64,000 nucleotides of DNA from Flavobacterium sinopsychrotolerans. Lineage in GTDB: Bacteria > Bacteroidota > Bacteroidia > Flavobacteriales > Flavobacteriaceae. Position 1 is the stretch's first letter. Every line of letters starts with the position of its first letter. The notes under the pieces are model-generated. The model was not told the origin of the DNA. It saw only the letters and a program-made list of their open reading frames with translations, and made no database searches. A program made the translations under genes and the position numbers. The stretch spans positions 1-64,000 of the forward strand of contig NZ_FODN01000007.1 of the NCBI RefSeq assembly GCF_900110375.1, read 5' to 3'. This document shows positions 25,004-34,506 of this stretch, in pieces.

Positions 25004-26443
25004 ATGGTATTGAGTAGATTTTGGTTGGTCATTTTTATTTCAGCAATTGTATTTGTAGTATTTAGTTTGTTTTCTGGAGAAAGTTATACCATTGATCACG
25101 TTTTGAACGGAAAGAAAGATGATCCAATTCTGGTTTCGGAGAAATTTGCCGAAGAACTTCCTGCTTTTATTAAAGACAGTATTAAAAAAGCACCAGAACA
25201 AACCATGATTATCAATCGTGATACGCTAAATGCGGACACAACTTATGTTTTTAAAAACAAAACGGTAAAAATCTACAGTGGTGTTCAAAAATCAGATGGT
25301 TTATTGCCAACATGTAAAAGTACTTTGCTAGATTTAGTCCTTCCGCTGATGGCTTATTTGGCCTTTTTCTGTGGATTAATGGAATTGTTAATCATTTCTG
25401 GAGCCTCTGGAAAATTGGCGAAAGCATTAAGTCCTGTTTTTGTAAAAGTGTTTCCGAGTATTCCTAAAAACCATCCTTCCATTTCTTATATGACCTTAAA
25501 CTTTGCTGCTAATTTTTTGGGTTTAGATTCTGCTGCAACTCCTTTTGGTCTAAAAGCTATGGAGAGTTTACAAGAAATAAATCCAGAGAAAGACAAAGCC
25601 AGTGATGCGCAAATTATGTTTATGTGTTTGCATGCTTCGGGACTTACTTTAATCGCTACATCTATTATAGGGTATCGTGCTGCGGCAAATGCCAGCAATC
25701 CTGCGGATGTGATGTTGCCTTGTATTATCACTTCTTTTATTGGTACTATTGCAGCCTTTTTAATTGTTGGAATCAAACAAAGAATCAATTTTAAAAGTGC
25801 TTCTTTAGTTATCGTATTGATGACATTAATAGCTGCTATTGTTGGTTTGTTGATGTATGTAAATCATTTGGATTTAATTGGAAAAAACTATTTCACCTCT
25901 AATCTTTCTGCTTTAATATTAATCGGAATCATTGCTTTTACGTTGATTTTTTCATTTATAAATGAGAAGAAATTTACAGAAGCATCGACTACCGTTTTCG
26001 AAAGTTTTGTAGTGGGAGCCAATAATGGTGTGAAAACCGGAGTGACTATTTTTCCTTATGTTTTGGGAATGCTGGTTGCTATTTCTTTATTTAGAAACAG
26101 TGGTTTATTTGAAATTATCAGCAATTGGATTGCTTTCATTTTTTCTAATATGGGAGTTAGTAAAGAAATCACGGATGCTTTACCGGTTGCGTTGCTTCGT
26201 CCCTTTAGTTCTGCAGGATCAAGAGGGTTTTTGATTGATTCGATGAATACTTTTGGAGCGGATTCTTTAACGGCAAGATTGAGCAGTATTTTTCAATGTA
26301 GTGCCGAAAGTACTTTTTATGTGATAGCCGTTTATTTCGGTTCTGTAAATATTAAAAACACGCGCTATGCACTAGGAACGATGCTTGTCGTAGATTTAAT
26401 CTGTGTGATTACTGCGATTTTTGTGGCGACTTGGTTCTTTTAG
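25004..26443 (+). CDS. Nucleoside-recognition (Gate) domain membrane protein, SpmA/SpmB-type fusion
   Basis: A 479-residue inner-membrane protein with about ten helices. One helix at residues 5-25 is followed by a 75-residue periplasmic loop, then two related Gate domains. The first contains LNFAANFLGLDSAATPFGLK and the second ALPVALLRPFSSAGSRGFL, the counterparts of the spore maturation proteins SpmA and SpmB, here in one chain. In non-sporulating Bacteroidota this fused form is common and its cargo is unknown; transport of a nucleoside or another small molecule is the usual guess. It ends at a strong terminator shared with the convergent M4 protease gene. Confidence 0.85.
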   Translation: MVLSRFWLVIFISAIVFVVFSLFSGESYTIDHVLNGKKDDPILVSEKFAEELPAFIKDSIKKAPEQTMIINRDTLNADTTYVFKNKTVKIYSGVQKSDGLLPTCKSTLLDLVLPLMAYLAFFCGLMELLIISGASGKLAKALSPVFVKVFPSIPKNHPSISYMTLNFAANFLGLDSAATPFGLKAMESLQEINPEKDKASDAQIMFMCLHASGLTLIATSIIGYRAAANASNPADVMLPCIITSFIGTIAAFLIVGIKQRINFKSASLVIVLMTLIAAIVGLLMYVNHLDLIGKNYFTSNLSALILIGIIAFTLIFSFINEKKFTEASTTVFESFVVGANNGVKTGVTIFPYVLGMLVAISLFRNSGLFEIISNWIAFIFSNMGVSKEITDALPVALLRPFSSAGSRGFLIDSMNTFGADSLTARLSSIFQCSAESTFYVIAVYFGSVNIKNTRYALGTMLVVDLICVITAIFVATWFF

Positions 26444-26464
26444 GAATAGGAATTAAGATATATG

Positions 26465-26503
26465 AAAAAGCCTCACAATGTTTAATATTGTGAGGCTTTT
26501 ATT
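26465..26503. terminator. Bidirectional intrinsic terminator
   Basis: A perfect 14-bp stem (26466-26479 with 26487-26500) around a 7-base loop, with A/T runs on both sides. It lies between two convergent genes and can end transcription from either. Confidence 0.88.
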
Positions 26504-26518
26504 TTGGTTAGAAACGTT

Positions 26519-29500
26519 TTAGTTTTTAATGAATTTCTTCGCTTCAGTTTTTTGTCCATCACTAACTTCAAGAATATAAACCCCTGATATTAATTGACTA
26601 ACATTTATTCCGTTTTCAGAAACCTTACCTGCATCAACTTGTTGACCAAGGAAGTTATACACTTTATAAGAACTATTTCTGCCGTCAGCCATTCTAACAT
26701 TTAGAATATTGTTGGTAGGGTTTGGATACATTGAGAAATCAGAAATTGAATTTTCATTTCCTAATTCATTCGCAGTTTTAGTCGTTGTAAAACTTGTAAT
26801 AGCAGTTCCACCAATAGTCACGGTATAATCTTCTACTTCACCGTAAGAGAATGTTTCACAAGCTGTTTGTGCAGCATTGTATTTCATTGAAACTCTCATG
26901 CGAGTTGGTCCCGCCAAAGCTGATGTTGGAACTGTAAAAGTACCCGATAGATTTGTACTGCTGGAAGAAGATCCAGAAACTACTTCTTCAGTAGTTTCAA
27001 AAGTACCATTTTGATTGTAATCAATCCAAACTTTCCAGAATTCAGTGTAAGCGGTACCACTAAATCCGGCACTAAATAGGATTGTATTCGATCCATAAGG
27101 TAGATTGCCAACTTGAGAGGTAAAGTTGCCATATCCTGCATTCCCGGCTGTTGTATTTGCAATTCCTCCAATAGAAACATAATCGATATACTCATCAGCT
27201 ACGCTGTTTCCTTTAGATGTACAATAGGTAAGTGTAGTTCCTGATGTGGTTACATTTACTACATTACTTGTAGCAGAGGTGTTTCCCGCTGCATCTTTCG
27301 CTTTTACTGAAAAAGTATAAGCTGTACTGGCTGTTAATCCTGAAACTGCGTAAGTCGTCCCTGTCAGAGATGCTTTTAATGTAGCTCCTTGGTACACATC
27401 GTATCCTGTTACACCTACATTATCTGTAGAAGCAGTCCAAGAAAGAGTCGTTGCTGTAGATGAAGTTCCAGAAGCAGCAAGGCTTGTTGGCGTAGTTGGT
27501 GCTTGCGTATCTGCAGTTGCGGTAATAAGATTAACGGCGTAATCTTCTACTTCTCCATAAGATATCGCTTCACAAGAAGTAGGAACTCCGTTGTATTTCA
27601 TAGAAACTCTCATTCTAGTAGAACCTGTAAGAGCTGTTGTTGGAACTGTAAATGAACTAGTGGCCGGAGTAGTGGTGGCAGCAGTTTTGCTCCAAACTAA
27701 TTCGCCTGCATCTGCAAAATCTTTATCTCCGTTTAAATCAATCCATACGGCATATCCTTCTGCATAAGCGGTTCCTGTCCATGTTGGTGTAATAGTAATA
27801 GTGGAAGCGCTTCCTTTAGTTAGATTCGTTGTAATTGCTGTGAAATCGCTATAGCCCGTTCCTCCTGTTGAAGCGTTATTGATAGTTCCCAATTGTACTC
27901 TGCTGATATATTCATCCGCTACACTATTTCCTTTTGAAGCACAATACGTTGCTGTAGCTGCAGTGGTAGTTACGGCAACGGCATTACTTGCAACAGATAA
28001 ATTTCCGGCAGCATCTTTTGCTTTTACGGTGAAAGTATAAGCGGTGCTGGCTGATAATCCTGTTGCAGAATAAGTTAATCCTGTTACGGTTGTCACCAAA
28101 GTTGCTCCGTTATAAATTGAATATCCGGTAACTGCAACATTATCTGTAGCAGCAGTCCATGATAAATTTGTAGAAGATGCAGTTGTTCCTGCAGCTGCTA
28201 AACTAGCTGGGGCTGTTGGTGCAACTGTATCGGTGGAACCAGAATAAGCGGCTCCAACACCTACTGCATAAAATGCATTTGTAGTGGCAATTACTTCGGC
28301 AGAACCTGCTCCATATAGCTCCACTGCTGATTGAATTCCAAATGTTCTTGCATTCGCAAAAGTGGAGTTGGCCGATAGGTAAATGCTTTCTAGTCTGTAA
28401 GCAATTTTTGCTGCTTTATCGATTGTAATTCCGGTAACATTGTATGAACTTCCAATGTCATTTGTTCCTGTTTTTCCAACGGATAAAATATAAAACCAAT
28501 GGTTTAAAACACCGCTATTGGTATGAACACCACAATAATCATTTGTTTGAGTTGGTGTGCCACAATTAATTACTTTCCAGTTTGTTCCGCCATAGGTGTC
28601 AGGTTGTCCTTCTAATTTTGGATTACTCATCGAACGCAAAGCTGTTTTACCGGATCTTCTTTCGATATCTTCACCAATTAACCATGTTGATTTTGTAGGT
28701 GCTGCAAAATATTCAACACAAGCGCCCCAGATATCAGAAAACCCTTCATTCATGGCTCCTGATTCTCTTTGATAAGCCAGATTTGCTGTTTTTTCACACA
28801 CTGCGTGTCCTATTTCATGTGCTGCTACGTCCAGAGAAGTTAGAATGTCAAAGTAAGTTCCGCTTCCGTCACCATACGTCATTACACTTCCATTCCAGTA
28901 TGCATTATCATAGGCATTATCAAAATGAACATAACTTTTTATGATGGCTCCTGCATTGTCATAACTGTTTCTGGCATGTTTGGTTGAAAAGTAGTCGTAT
29001 GTTTTTTCTGCACCCCAATGCGCATCAAGAGCACCGTTGTCTTTGTTTGTATTGTTAAATTCAGCGGCAGTCCAGTTATTATCAACATCTGTAAAGTTAA
29101 CCGCTGCTGTGTAGCTAGTTCCTTTTTTCATGTTGAAAGTGTTTATTCCGTTACCACGCGTATTATCAGAAAGAATATAAGACGAACCGCTCAATACCGT
29201 TTGAATGGTTTGTGCGCTGCTATAACGAGTTGCGGCATTTGCGGCAACAAATAGTGACTTTTCTATTCTTTCATCTGATTTTTCAGCAAGGTTATGGTTT
29301 CCATGGCTGTATTCGCCTAAGTGTTTAATGGTTGCATTATAGAATACTATTTCTCCAGTTAAAGCGTCAACATATACATCGCCACGACTTACCGGATTAG
29401 TGGCATAAATGTCAAATTTATAGACTAATCGAATGTCGTTGTTTTTTTTACTAGACTTGTCGTCATCCATCATTGGAAGTAAAACCAATTCACCAGAAGG

Positions 29501-29998
29501 TTTTGTGTAATCAAAAGCAGCCGCTTCTAATGGTTTTTCCCAAAGATATTCTTTTGCTCCAATTTGAGAAATTGCTTTAGTAAGAGCTTGCTCTTTTGTT
29601 AAAACTGGAGTGGTGCTGATGTCTTCCAGTTGGTAAAACTCTCCATTCATCGATTCTAATTTTGACTTTTTCGAATGCAATGAATACGTTGAAAATTCTA
29701 CTTTTAATCCTTTATGGAATAGTTGAAATTTTTCATGCAGAAAACCCAAGTCGTCTGTTTCAGTTTTGACTTTTGAAAAATTTGAATTTTCTTTCAGTCC
29801 TAATTGCTCTTTTAGTACTTTTTGAGAATCTGAAGTCTTGTATATAGACTTTTCGCTAAAAAGGATTAAAGTAGGTTCTCCTTTTTCATCTGTGATTTTT
29901 TGCTTTACATTTTTGTCAGTTTCTTGGGCATTTGTTTCCAATGCGAGAAAAGAAACGGAAGCAAAGAGCACAATCTTTCCGAGTAATTTTGTTTTCAT
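26519..29998 (-). CDS. Secreted M4 (thermolysin-type) metalloprotease with FN3/GEVED modules and T9SS sorting domain
   Basis: A 1159-residue extracellular zinc protease. Order: signal peptide (LFASVSFLALETNA), a propeptide with FTP/PepSY-like regions (about 40-230), an M4 catalytic domain with AAHEIGHAVCE (near residue 391) and GAMNEGFSDIWG for the third zinc ligand, and a C-terminal helical lobe. Then come two copies of an FN3 plus GEVED pair (about 592-825 and 833-1065), each GEVED ending in GEVEDY. The last 75 residues are a type A T9SS sorting domain (MYPNPTNNILNV, then GVYILEVSDG), so export is through type IX secretion and surface attachment or release. It is transcribed alone. Low-complexity Thr/Ser/Ala-rich linkers are evident. 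Confidence 0.95.
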   Translation of the reverse strand: MKTKLLGKIVLFASVSFLALETNAQETDKNVKQKITDEKGEPTLILFSEKSIYKTSDSQKVLKEQLGLKENSNFSKVKTETDDLGFLHEKFQLFHKGLKVEFSTYSLHSKKSKLESMNGEFYQLEDISTTPVLTKEQALTKAISQIGAKEYLWEKPLEAAAFDYTKPSGELVLLPMMDDDKSSKKNNDIRLVYKFDIYATNPVSRGDVYVDALTGEIVFYNATIKHLGEYSHGNHNLAEKSDERIEKSLFVAANAATRYSSAQTIQTVLSGSSYILSDNTRGNGINTFNMKKGTSYTAAVNFTDVDNNWTAAEFNNTNKDNGALDAHWGAEKTYDYFSTKHARNSYDNAGAIIKSYVHFDNAYDNAYWNGSVMTYGDGSGTYFDILTSLDVAAHEIGHAVCEKTANLAYQRESGAMNEGFSDIWGACVEYFAAPTKSTWLIGEDIERRSGKTALRSMSNPKLEGQPDTYGGTNWKVINCGTPTQTNDYCGVHTNSGVLNHWFYILSVGKTGTNDIGSSYNVTGITIDKAAKIAYRLESIYLSANSTFANARTFGIQSAVELYGAGSAEVIATTNAFYAVGVGAAYSGSTDTVAPTAPASLAAAGTTASSTNLSWTAATDNVAVTGYSIYNGATLVTTVTGLTYSATGLSASTAYTFTVKAKDAAGNLSVASNAVAVTTTAATATYCASKGNSVADEYISRVQLGTINNASTGGTGYSDFTAITTNLTKGSASTITITPTWTGTAYAEGYAVWIDLNGDKDFADAGELVWSKTAATTTPATSSFTVPTTALTGSTRMRVSMKYNGVPTSCEAISYGEVEDYAVNLITATADTQAPTTPTSLAASGTSSTATTLSWTASTDNVGVTGYDVYQGATLKASLTGTTYAVSGLTASTAYTFSVKAKDAAGNTSATSNVVNVTTSGTTLTYCTSKGNSVADEYIDYVSIGGIANTTAGNAGYGNFTSQVGNLPYGSNTILFSAGFSGTAYTEFWKVWIDYNQNGTFETTEEVVSGSSSSSTNLSGTFTVPTSALAGPTRMRVSMKYNAAQTACETFSYGEVEDYTVTIGGTAITSFTTTKTANELGNENSISDFSMYPNPTNNILNVRMADGRNSSYKVYNFLGQQVDAGKVSENGINVSQLISGVYILEVSDGQKTEAKKFIKN

Positions 29999-30142
29999 GT
30001 GGTATAGTTTTGGTTAATTTCAGATTGTAAAATTATTTATTTATTGGAGTTTAATTTTACGGTTTTACCACACTTTTTTTTAAAAACGTTTATTTCTTGT
30101 TAAAATCAATCATTATATTCTTTTTTATTACCAATACAAACA

Positions 30143-30172
30143 AAAAAAGGCAACTCAAAAGAGTCGCCTTTA
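30143..30172 (-). terminator. Intrinsic terminator of the CoA-transferase genes
   Basis: AAAGGC...ACTC pairs with GAGT...GCCTTT with one internal mismatch and a 4-base AAAA loop. Read on the minus strand it is followed by seven Ts, starting 18 bases after the scoB stop. Confidence 0.78.
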
Positions 30173-30189
30173 CTATTGATATATGATTT

Positions 30190-30849
30190 TTAATCAATAA
30201 CCATCTCCGGAATTTCGCCTTCAATAATTAAATTTGCTTCAGTAGAAGCGATGATATGTTCAACGGTTACTCCTGGAGCACGTTCTAATAATTTGAAACC
30301 TTGCGGCGTTACTTCTAAAACGGCTAACTCAGTGACTACTTTTTTAACGCAGCCTACGCCGGTTAATGGTAACGTACATTTTTTAAGTATCTTAGATTCT
30401 CCAGCTTTATTAACGTGCATCATGGCTACAATAATATTCTCAGCCGAAGCAACTAAATCCATTGCGCCTCCCATTCCTTTGACCATTTTTCCTGGGATTT
30501 TCCAGTTGGCAATATCACCATTTTCGGCAACTTCCATCGCGCCAAGGATTGTTAAGTCAACATGTTGTCCGCGAATCATTCCAAAACTGAATGCGGAGTC
30601 AAAGAAACTGGCTCCGGGCAAAGTAGTGATGGTTTGTTTTCCTGCGTTGATTAAATCAGCGTCTTCATCGCCTTCAAAAGGGAATGGACCCATACCGAGA
30701 ATTCCATTTTCACTTTGAAATTCAACGTCAATTCCTTCGGGGATATAATTAGCTACTAATGTTGGAATCCCGATTCCGAGATTCACGTAATAGTTGTGTT
30801 TTAACTCTTTCGCAATACGTTTTGCAATTTGATTTTTATCTAAAGCCAT
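30190..30849 (-). CDS. scoB: 3-oxoacid CoA-transferase subunit B
   Basis: A 219-residue beta subunit that, with ScoA, moves CoA between succinyl-CoA and acetoacetate or a similar 3-oxoacid. The catalytic glutamate is E47 in SENGILGMGPFP, the family signature. The GIGIPTLVANYIP segment near the N terminus and KCTLPLTGVGCVKKV in the second half are typical. Its start lies two bases after the scoA stop, so the pair is coupled. A terminator follows. Role: ketone-body or branched-chain degradation. Confidence 0.95.
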   Translation of the reverse strand: MALDKNQIAKRIAKELKHNYYVNLGIGIPTLVANYIPEGIDVEFQSENGILGMGPFPFEGDEDADLINAGKQTITTLPGASFFDSAFSFGMIRGQHVDLTILGAMEVAENGDIANWKIPGKMVKGMGGAMDLVASAENIIVAMMHVNKAGESKILKKCTLPLTGVGCVKKVVTELAVLEVTPQGFKLLERAPGVTVEHIIASTEANLIIEGEIPEMVID

Positions 30850-30851
30850 AA

Positions 30852-31553
30852 TTAGAAAATTTTTCTCACGGTTCTTTGTTCAATTCTTTTTTCATATTTC
30901 ACACCTTGAAAAATTCTATTTACAAGTATTCCAGGAATATGAATTTCGTTTGGATCTAAACTTCCTGCAGGCAATAATTCTTCTACTTCGGCTATGGTTA
31001 TTTTTGCTGCTCCGGCCATGCAAGGGTTGAAGTTTCTTGCGGTTCCTTTGAAAACTAGGTTTCCGGCTTCGTCACCTTTCCATGCTTTTACGATGGCAAA
31101 ATCAGCGTTGAAAGCGTGTTCCATAACATGCATTTTCCCATTGAATTCACGAACTTCTTTTCCTTCGGCTACTTCAGTTCCATAACCGGCTGGTGTAAAA
31201 AAAGCAGGAATTCCTGCTTGTGCCGCACGACAACGTTCTGCTAAAGTTCCTTGAGGGATAAGATCCACTTCAAGTTCTCCAGAAAGCATTTGGCGTTCAA
31301 ATTCGGCATTTTCACCTACATAGGAAGAAATCATTTTTTTGATTTGACGCTTTTGCAAAAGCAATCCAAGACCAAAATCATCGACACCCGCATTGTTTGA
31401 AATACAGGTTAAATCCGTAGTTTCTTTTTTTACTAATTCGGCGATGGAATTTTCTGGAATACCGCATAATCCGAAACCGCCTAACATGATAGTCATCCCG
31501 TTTTCAATTCCTTGAAGGGCGTCCTGAACGTTGTTTACTTTTTTGTTAATCAT
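30852..31553 (-). CDS. scoA: 3-oxoacid CoA-transferase subunit A
   Basis: A 233-residue alpha subunit of the heteromeric CoA-transferase. The family signature [15 protein letters not shown] (residues 22-36), with the CoA-binding GGFG, is clear, and [20 protein letters not shown] in the middle is characteristic. It is the first gene of a two-gene operon with scoB. I find no clear TAnnTTTG promoter in the 154-base gap upstream. Confidence 0.95.
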   Translation of the reverse strand: MINKKVNNVQDALQGIENGMTIMLGGFGLCGIPENSIAELVKKETTDLTCISNNAGVDDFGLGLLLQKRQIKKMISSYVGENAEFERQMLSGELEVDLIPQGTLAERCRAAQAGIPAFFTPAGYGTEVAEGKEVREFNGKMHVMEHAFNADFAIVKAWKGDEAGNLVFKGTARNFNPCMAGAAKITIAEVEELLPAGSLDPNEIHIPGILVNRIFQGVKYEKRIEQRTVRKIF

Positions 31554-31707
31554 AAAAATGAGTTGCTATTTGTCGAATTTTAATCTATTGATGAATTAAG
31601 TTTTAAGTACGAATACCTTAGCCCAGATAGTAGTGGAAATCCTTTTTTGAGGTTTTTACCGAAAAAAAGATTACAACGTATAGCTGGATTAGCTCCACAC
31701 GAAAATT

Positions 31708-34017
31708 TTACAATTCAAACTCTTCGGTATCTTGTTCTACGGCTGTCGTATCTATTACTTTTTTAGGAACGTAACAGTCTACTTTTATGGAAAGATTTGC
31801 AGGTCTTTCAAAGCCTTCTTTAGAAACTTTAAGGGCTGGATCAGCATAACACAATTTCATGAAATAACCCCAAACTGGTAATGCCGCTGTGGCTCCCTGA
31901 CCATAAGTAATGCTTTTGAAACGGGCCGAACGATCCTCACAACCTACCCAAACTCCGGTTACCAGATTAGGAACCATTCCCATAAACCAACCGTCAGACT
32001 GGTTTTGAGTAGTACCTGTTTTTCCTGCAATAGGATTTTTAAATTGATATGGATAACCCGTCCAGCGGTTGTCTCCGTTACCGCCGCCAGTGGTGCGCAA
32101 ACGGTCTCCAGAACCACCTTCGGTTACACCTTCCAGTAATTTGATAATTGCATAAGCGATATCTTTATTTAAAACATCATGCGATTCAGGGATTGGTTCG
32201 TAGATGATAACGCCACTTTTATCTTCAATTTTAGATATAAATTGAGGTTTCATATAAACACCTTGATTGGCAAAAGTACTGTATGCGGCAACCATGTCTT
32301 CTACTGTGATTTCAACTGCTCCTAACGCAATGGAAGGTTGGTTTACAATTTCGGATTTCACGCCTAATTTATGGGTTAAATCGATTACTGCTTCCGGACC
32401 CACTTTGTCAATTAATTTTGCGGATATCGTATTTATGGAATTCGCCAAGCCTCTTTTCAAGGTAACCATTCCACGGTATTTGTTGTCTGAATTTCTAGGT
32501 TCCCAATCTTCGGTTACGTTATGGCGTCCTTTTCGGATTACAAATGGTCCATCAACAATCGAGTCACATGGGGACATGTTCAATTGTTCGATAGCAGTGG
32601 CATAAACAAATGGTTTGAAAGTTGAACCTACTTGTCTGGCGCCTTGTCCTACGTGATCGTATTGAAAATATTTGTAGTTGATACCGCCAACCCAAGCTTT
32701 GATATTACCGGTTTGTGGTTCCATTGCCATCAATCCGGATTGTAAAAAGTGTTTGTAATACCGGATAGAGTCTAATGGGGTCATGATGGTATCTTTTTCT
32801 CCTTTCCAAGAAAAGACAGTCATTTCTGTTTTTTCGCTGAACGATTTTATAATTTCTTCATCGCTTTTATCCATGGATTTCATCACAGCCCATCGGTTAG
32901 ATGATTTCATGGCCTGATTCAGAATGCGTTGTGTTTCTACAGACGAAATATTGACAAATGGGGCATTTTTGTTACCCTTAGATTGATTAAAAAACTCTTC
33001 TTGAAGATTAGCCATATGGGCTGTAACCGCTTCTTCAGCATGCAATTGCATTCTGGAATCAATCGTGGTGTAAATTTTTAGACCGTCCTTGTAGATGTCA
33101 TAATCTGATCCATCGGGTTTTTTATTTTCTTCGACCCATTTTTTCATGTAATCGCGTAAATATTCCCTGAAATAAGTAGCCGTTCCTTCTTTATGTGTTT
33201 CTAATTTAAAATTTAATTTGATCGGTAAACTTTGTAATCTTTCTTTCTCTTCTTTTGAAATAATTTTTCCTTTTTCCATTTGCGAAAGCACCACATTTCT
33301 GCGATTTTTCACGCCTTGTGGGTTTCGTATCGGGTTGTATAAACCAGAATTTTTAAACATTCCAACTAATATTGCCGACTCGCTGATGGTTAAATCCTTT
33401 GGTTCTTTAGAAAAATAAGTTTTAGCAGCTGAACTTACTCCAACAGAATTATTTCCAAAATCATATACGTTGCAATACATGGCAATGATTTCATTTTTAG
33501 TGTATTGTCTTTCTAATCGAATGGCGATAATCCATTCTTTGATTTTTTGAACGATTCTAAAGGGTAAAAATTTTGAGCCCTCCCCGTGAAACAATTGTTT
33601 GGCCAATTGCTGTGTTAATGTACTCGCTCCACCGCTGGTTCCAAAACTGGAAATCGCTCTCAAAGTTCCTCTACCATCAATACCGGAATGCTCATAAAAA
33701 CGAGCATCTTCAGTAGCGATTAGAGCTTCTATCAGATTTTTAGGTAAGTCAGAATACTTTAATTGAGATCTGTTTTTTTCAAAATACTTACCCAAAACTA
33801 CTCCGTCAGCCGAAATAATTTCGGTTGCTAAATTAGAATCAGGATTTTCTAAGTCTTCAAAAGAAGGCATCGAACCGAAGATTCCCCACGAAGCAAATAA
33901 GAAAAACAAACCGATGCCACCTAAGCCGATAAAGAAGATTTTCCAAAATTTATTTTTGTAGTAATTGATGTCTTTATCAATGTTCTTTGCCTGATTATTG
34001 TTTTTTTTGATAGCCAT
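31708..34017 (-). CDS. Penicillin-binding protein 1A, bifunctional transglycosylase/transpeptidase
   Basis: A 769-residue class A PBP that polymerises and cross-links peptidoglycan in the periplasm. One transmembrane helix (about residues 29-50) is followed by the glycosyltransferase domain, with EDARFYEHSGIDGRG and GGASTLTQQLAKQL. The transpeptidase domain has SxxK in GSTFKPF (near residue 466), SxN in ANSINT (near 526) and KTG in AGKTGTTQNQSDGW (near 667). All catalytic motifs are intact. It follows gldH by nine bases, in the operon ricT-gldH-pbp1A, which links gliding and wall genes at least in transcription. Confidence 0.96.
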   Translation of the reverse strand: MAIKKNNNQAKNIDKDINYYKNKFWKIFFIGLGGIGLFFLFASWGIFGSMPSFEDLENPDSNLATEIISADGVVLGKYFEKNRSQLKYSDLPKNLIEALIATEDARFYEHSGIDGRGTLRAISSFGTSGGASTLTQQLAKQLFHGEGSKFLPFRIVQKIKEWIIAIRLERQYTKNEIIAMYCNVYDFGNNSVGVSSAAKTYFSKEPKDLTISESAILVGMFKNSGLYNPIRNPQGVKNRRNVVLSQMEKGKIISKEEKERLQSLPIKLNFKLETHKEGTATYFREYLRDYMKKWVEENKKPDGSDYDIYKDGLKIYTTIDSRMQLHAEEAVTAHMANLQEEFFNQSKGNKNAPFVNISSVETQRILNQAMKSSNRWAVMKSMDKSDEEIIKSFSEKTEMTVFSWKGEKDTIMTPLDSIRYYKHFLQSGLMAMEPQTGNIKAWVGGINYKYFQYDHVGQGARQVGSTFKPFVYATAIEQLNMSPCDSIVDGPFVIRKGRHNVTEDWEPRNSDNKYRGMVTLKRGLANSINTISAKLIDKVGPEAVIDLTHKLGVKSEIVNQPSIALGAVEITVEDMVAAYSTFANQGVYMKPQFISKIEDKSGVIIYEPIPESHDVLNKDIAYAIIKLLEGVTEGGSGDRLRTTGGGNGDNRWTGYPYQFKNPIAGKTGTTQNQSDGWFMGMVPNLVTGVWVGCEDRSARFKSITYGQGATAALPVWGYFMKLCYADPALKVSKEGFERPANLSIKVDCYVPKKVIDTTAVEQDTEEFEL

Positions 34018-34026
34018 AATACTTTC

Positions 34027-34506
34027 TTAATCTTTTTTTTCTATTCTGAAGCCCACTTCTGTAATTCCATCTAAAAGGACTACGCCAGGAATCTTTCCAG
34101 TTTCCCTAACCGCTTGTTTGATGTGTACTTTGTATTTTCCTCTGAATTTTACGTTTTCTTTAAAATATAATTTACTTTCTTTTATATCCGAGAATCCATC
34201 ACCAAGCAATGTTCCATCGGGATTTGCCATTTGGTATTCAAGAGTGTCTACTTTTGTAAAACCATTCGGCAATTCCATTGCAACGATTAGAAAGAGATTG
34301 TTGTATTGATACTTATTGTTGTCTCTTAAATTGATAAACAAATTATATCGTTTTGTAGAGTCTAATTCCGGTAAATTGAACGTTACAATGCTGTCTTTAT
34401 GCCATGCGTCTCCAACAGATTTATACTCATCAAAAACCCTTTTTTCATCACATGAAATAAAAAGGGTTACAATCAAAAGAAGTACAGCGCTATTTTTTAT
34501 CCACAT
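34027..34506 (-). CDS. gldH: Gliding motility lipoprotein GldH
   Basis: A 159-residue lipoprotein required for gliding in Flavobacterium. The signal ends VTLFISCDE with acylated C19. The body matches GldH: FDEYKSVGDAWHKDSIVTF, then YNLFINLRDN and a closing DGITEVGFRI. GldH is among the Gld proteins linked to gliding and type IX secretion in the cell envelope; its exact biochemical task is unsettled. It overlaps the end of the RicT-like gene by 17 bases and precedes the PBP1A gene by nine. This gene is strong evidence for a gliding flavobacterium. Confidence 0.93.
   Translation of the reverse strand: MWIKNSAVLLLIVTLFISCDEKRVFDEYKSVGDAWHKDSIVTFNLPELDSTKRYNLFINLRDNNKYQYNNLFLIVAMELPNGFTKVDTLEYQMANPDGTLLGDGFSDIKESKLYFKENVKFRGKYKVHIKQAVRETGKIPGVVLLDGITEVGFRIEKKD

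Noticed and set aside
26800..28240. Repeated DNA read as a CRISPR array or a satellite
   Set aside because: The repetition is at protein level, with two long FN3-GEVED units in one reading frame; there are no short regular spacers.
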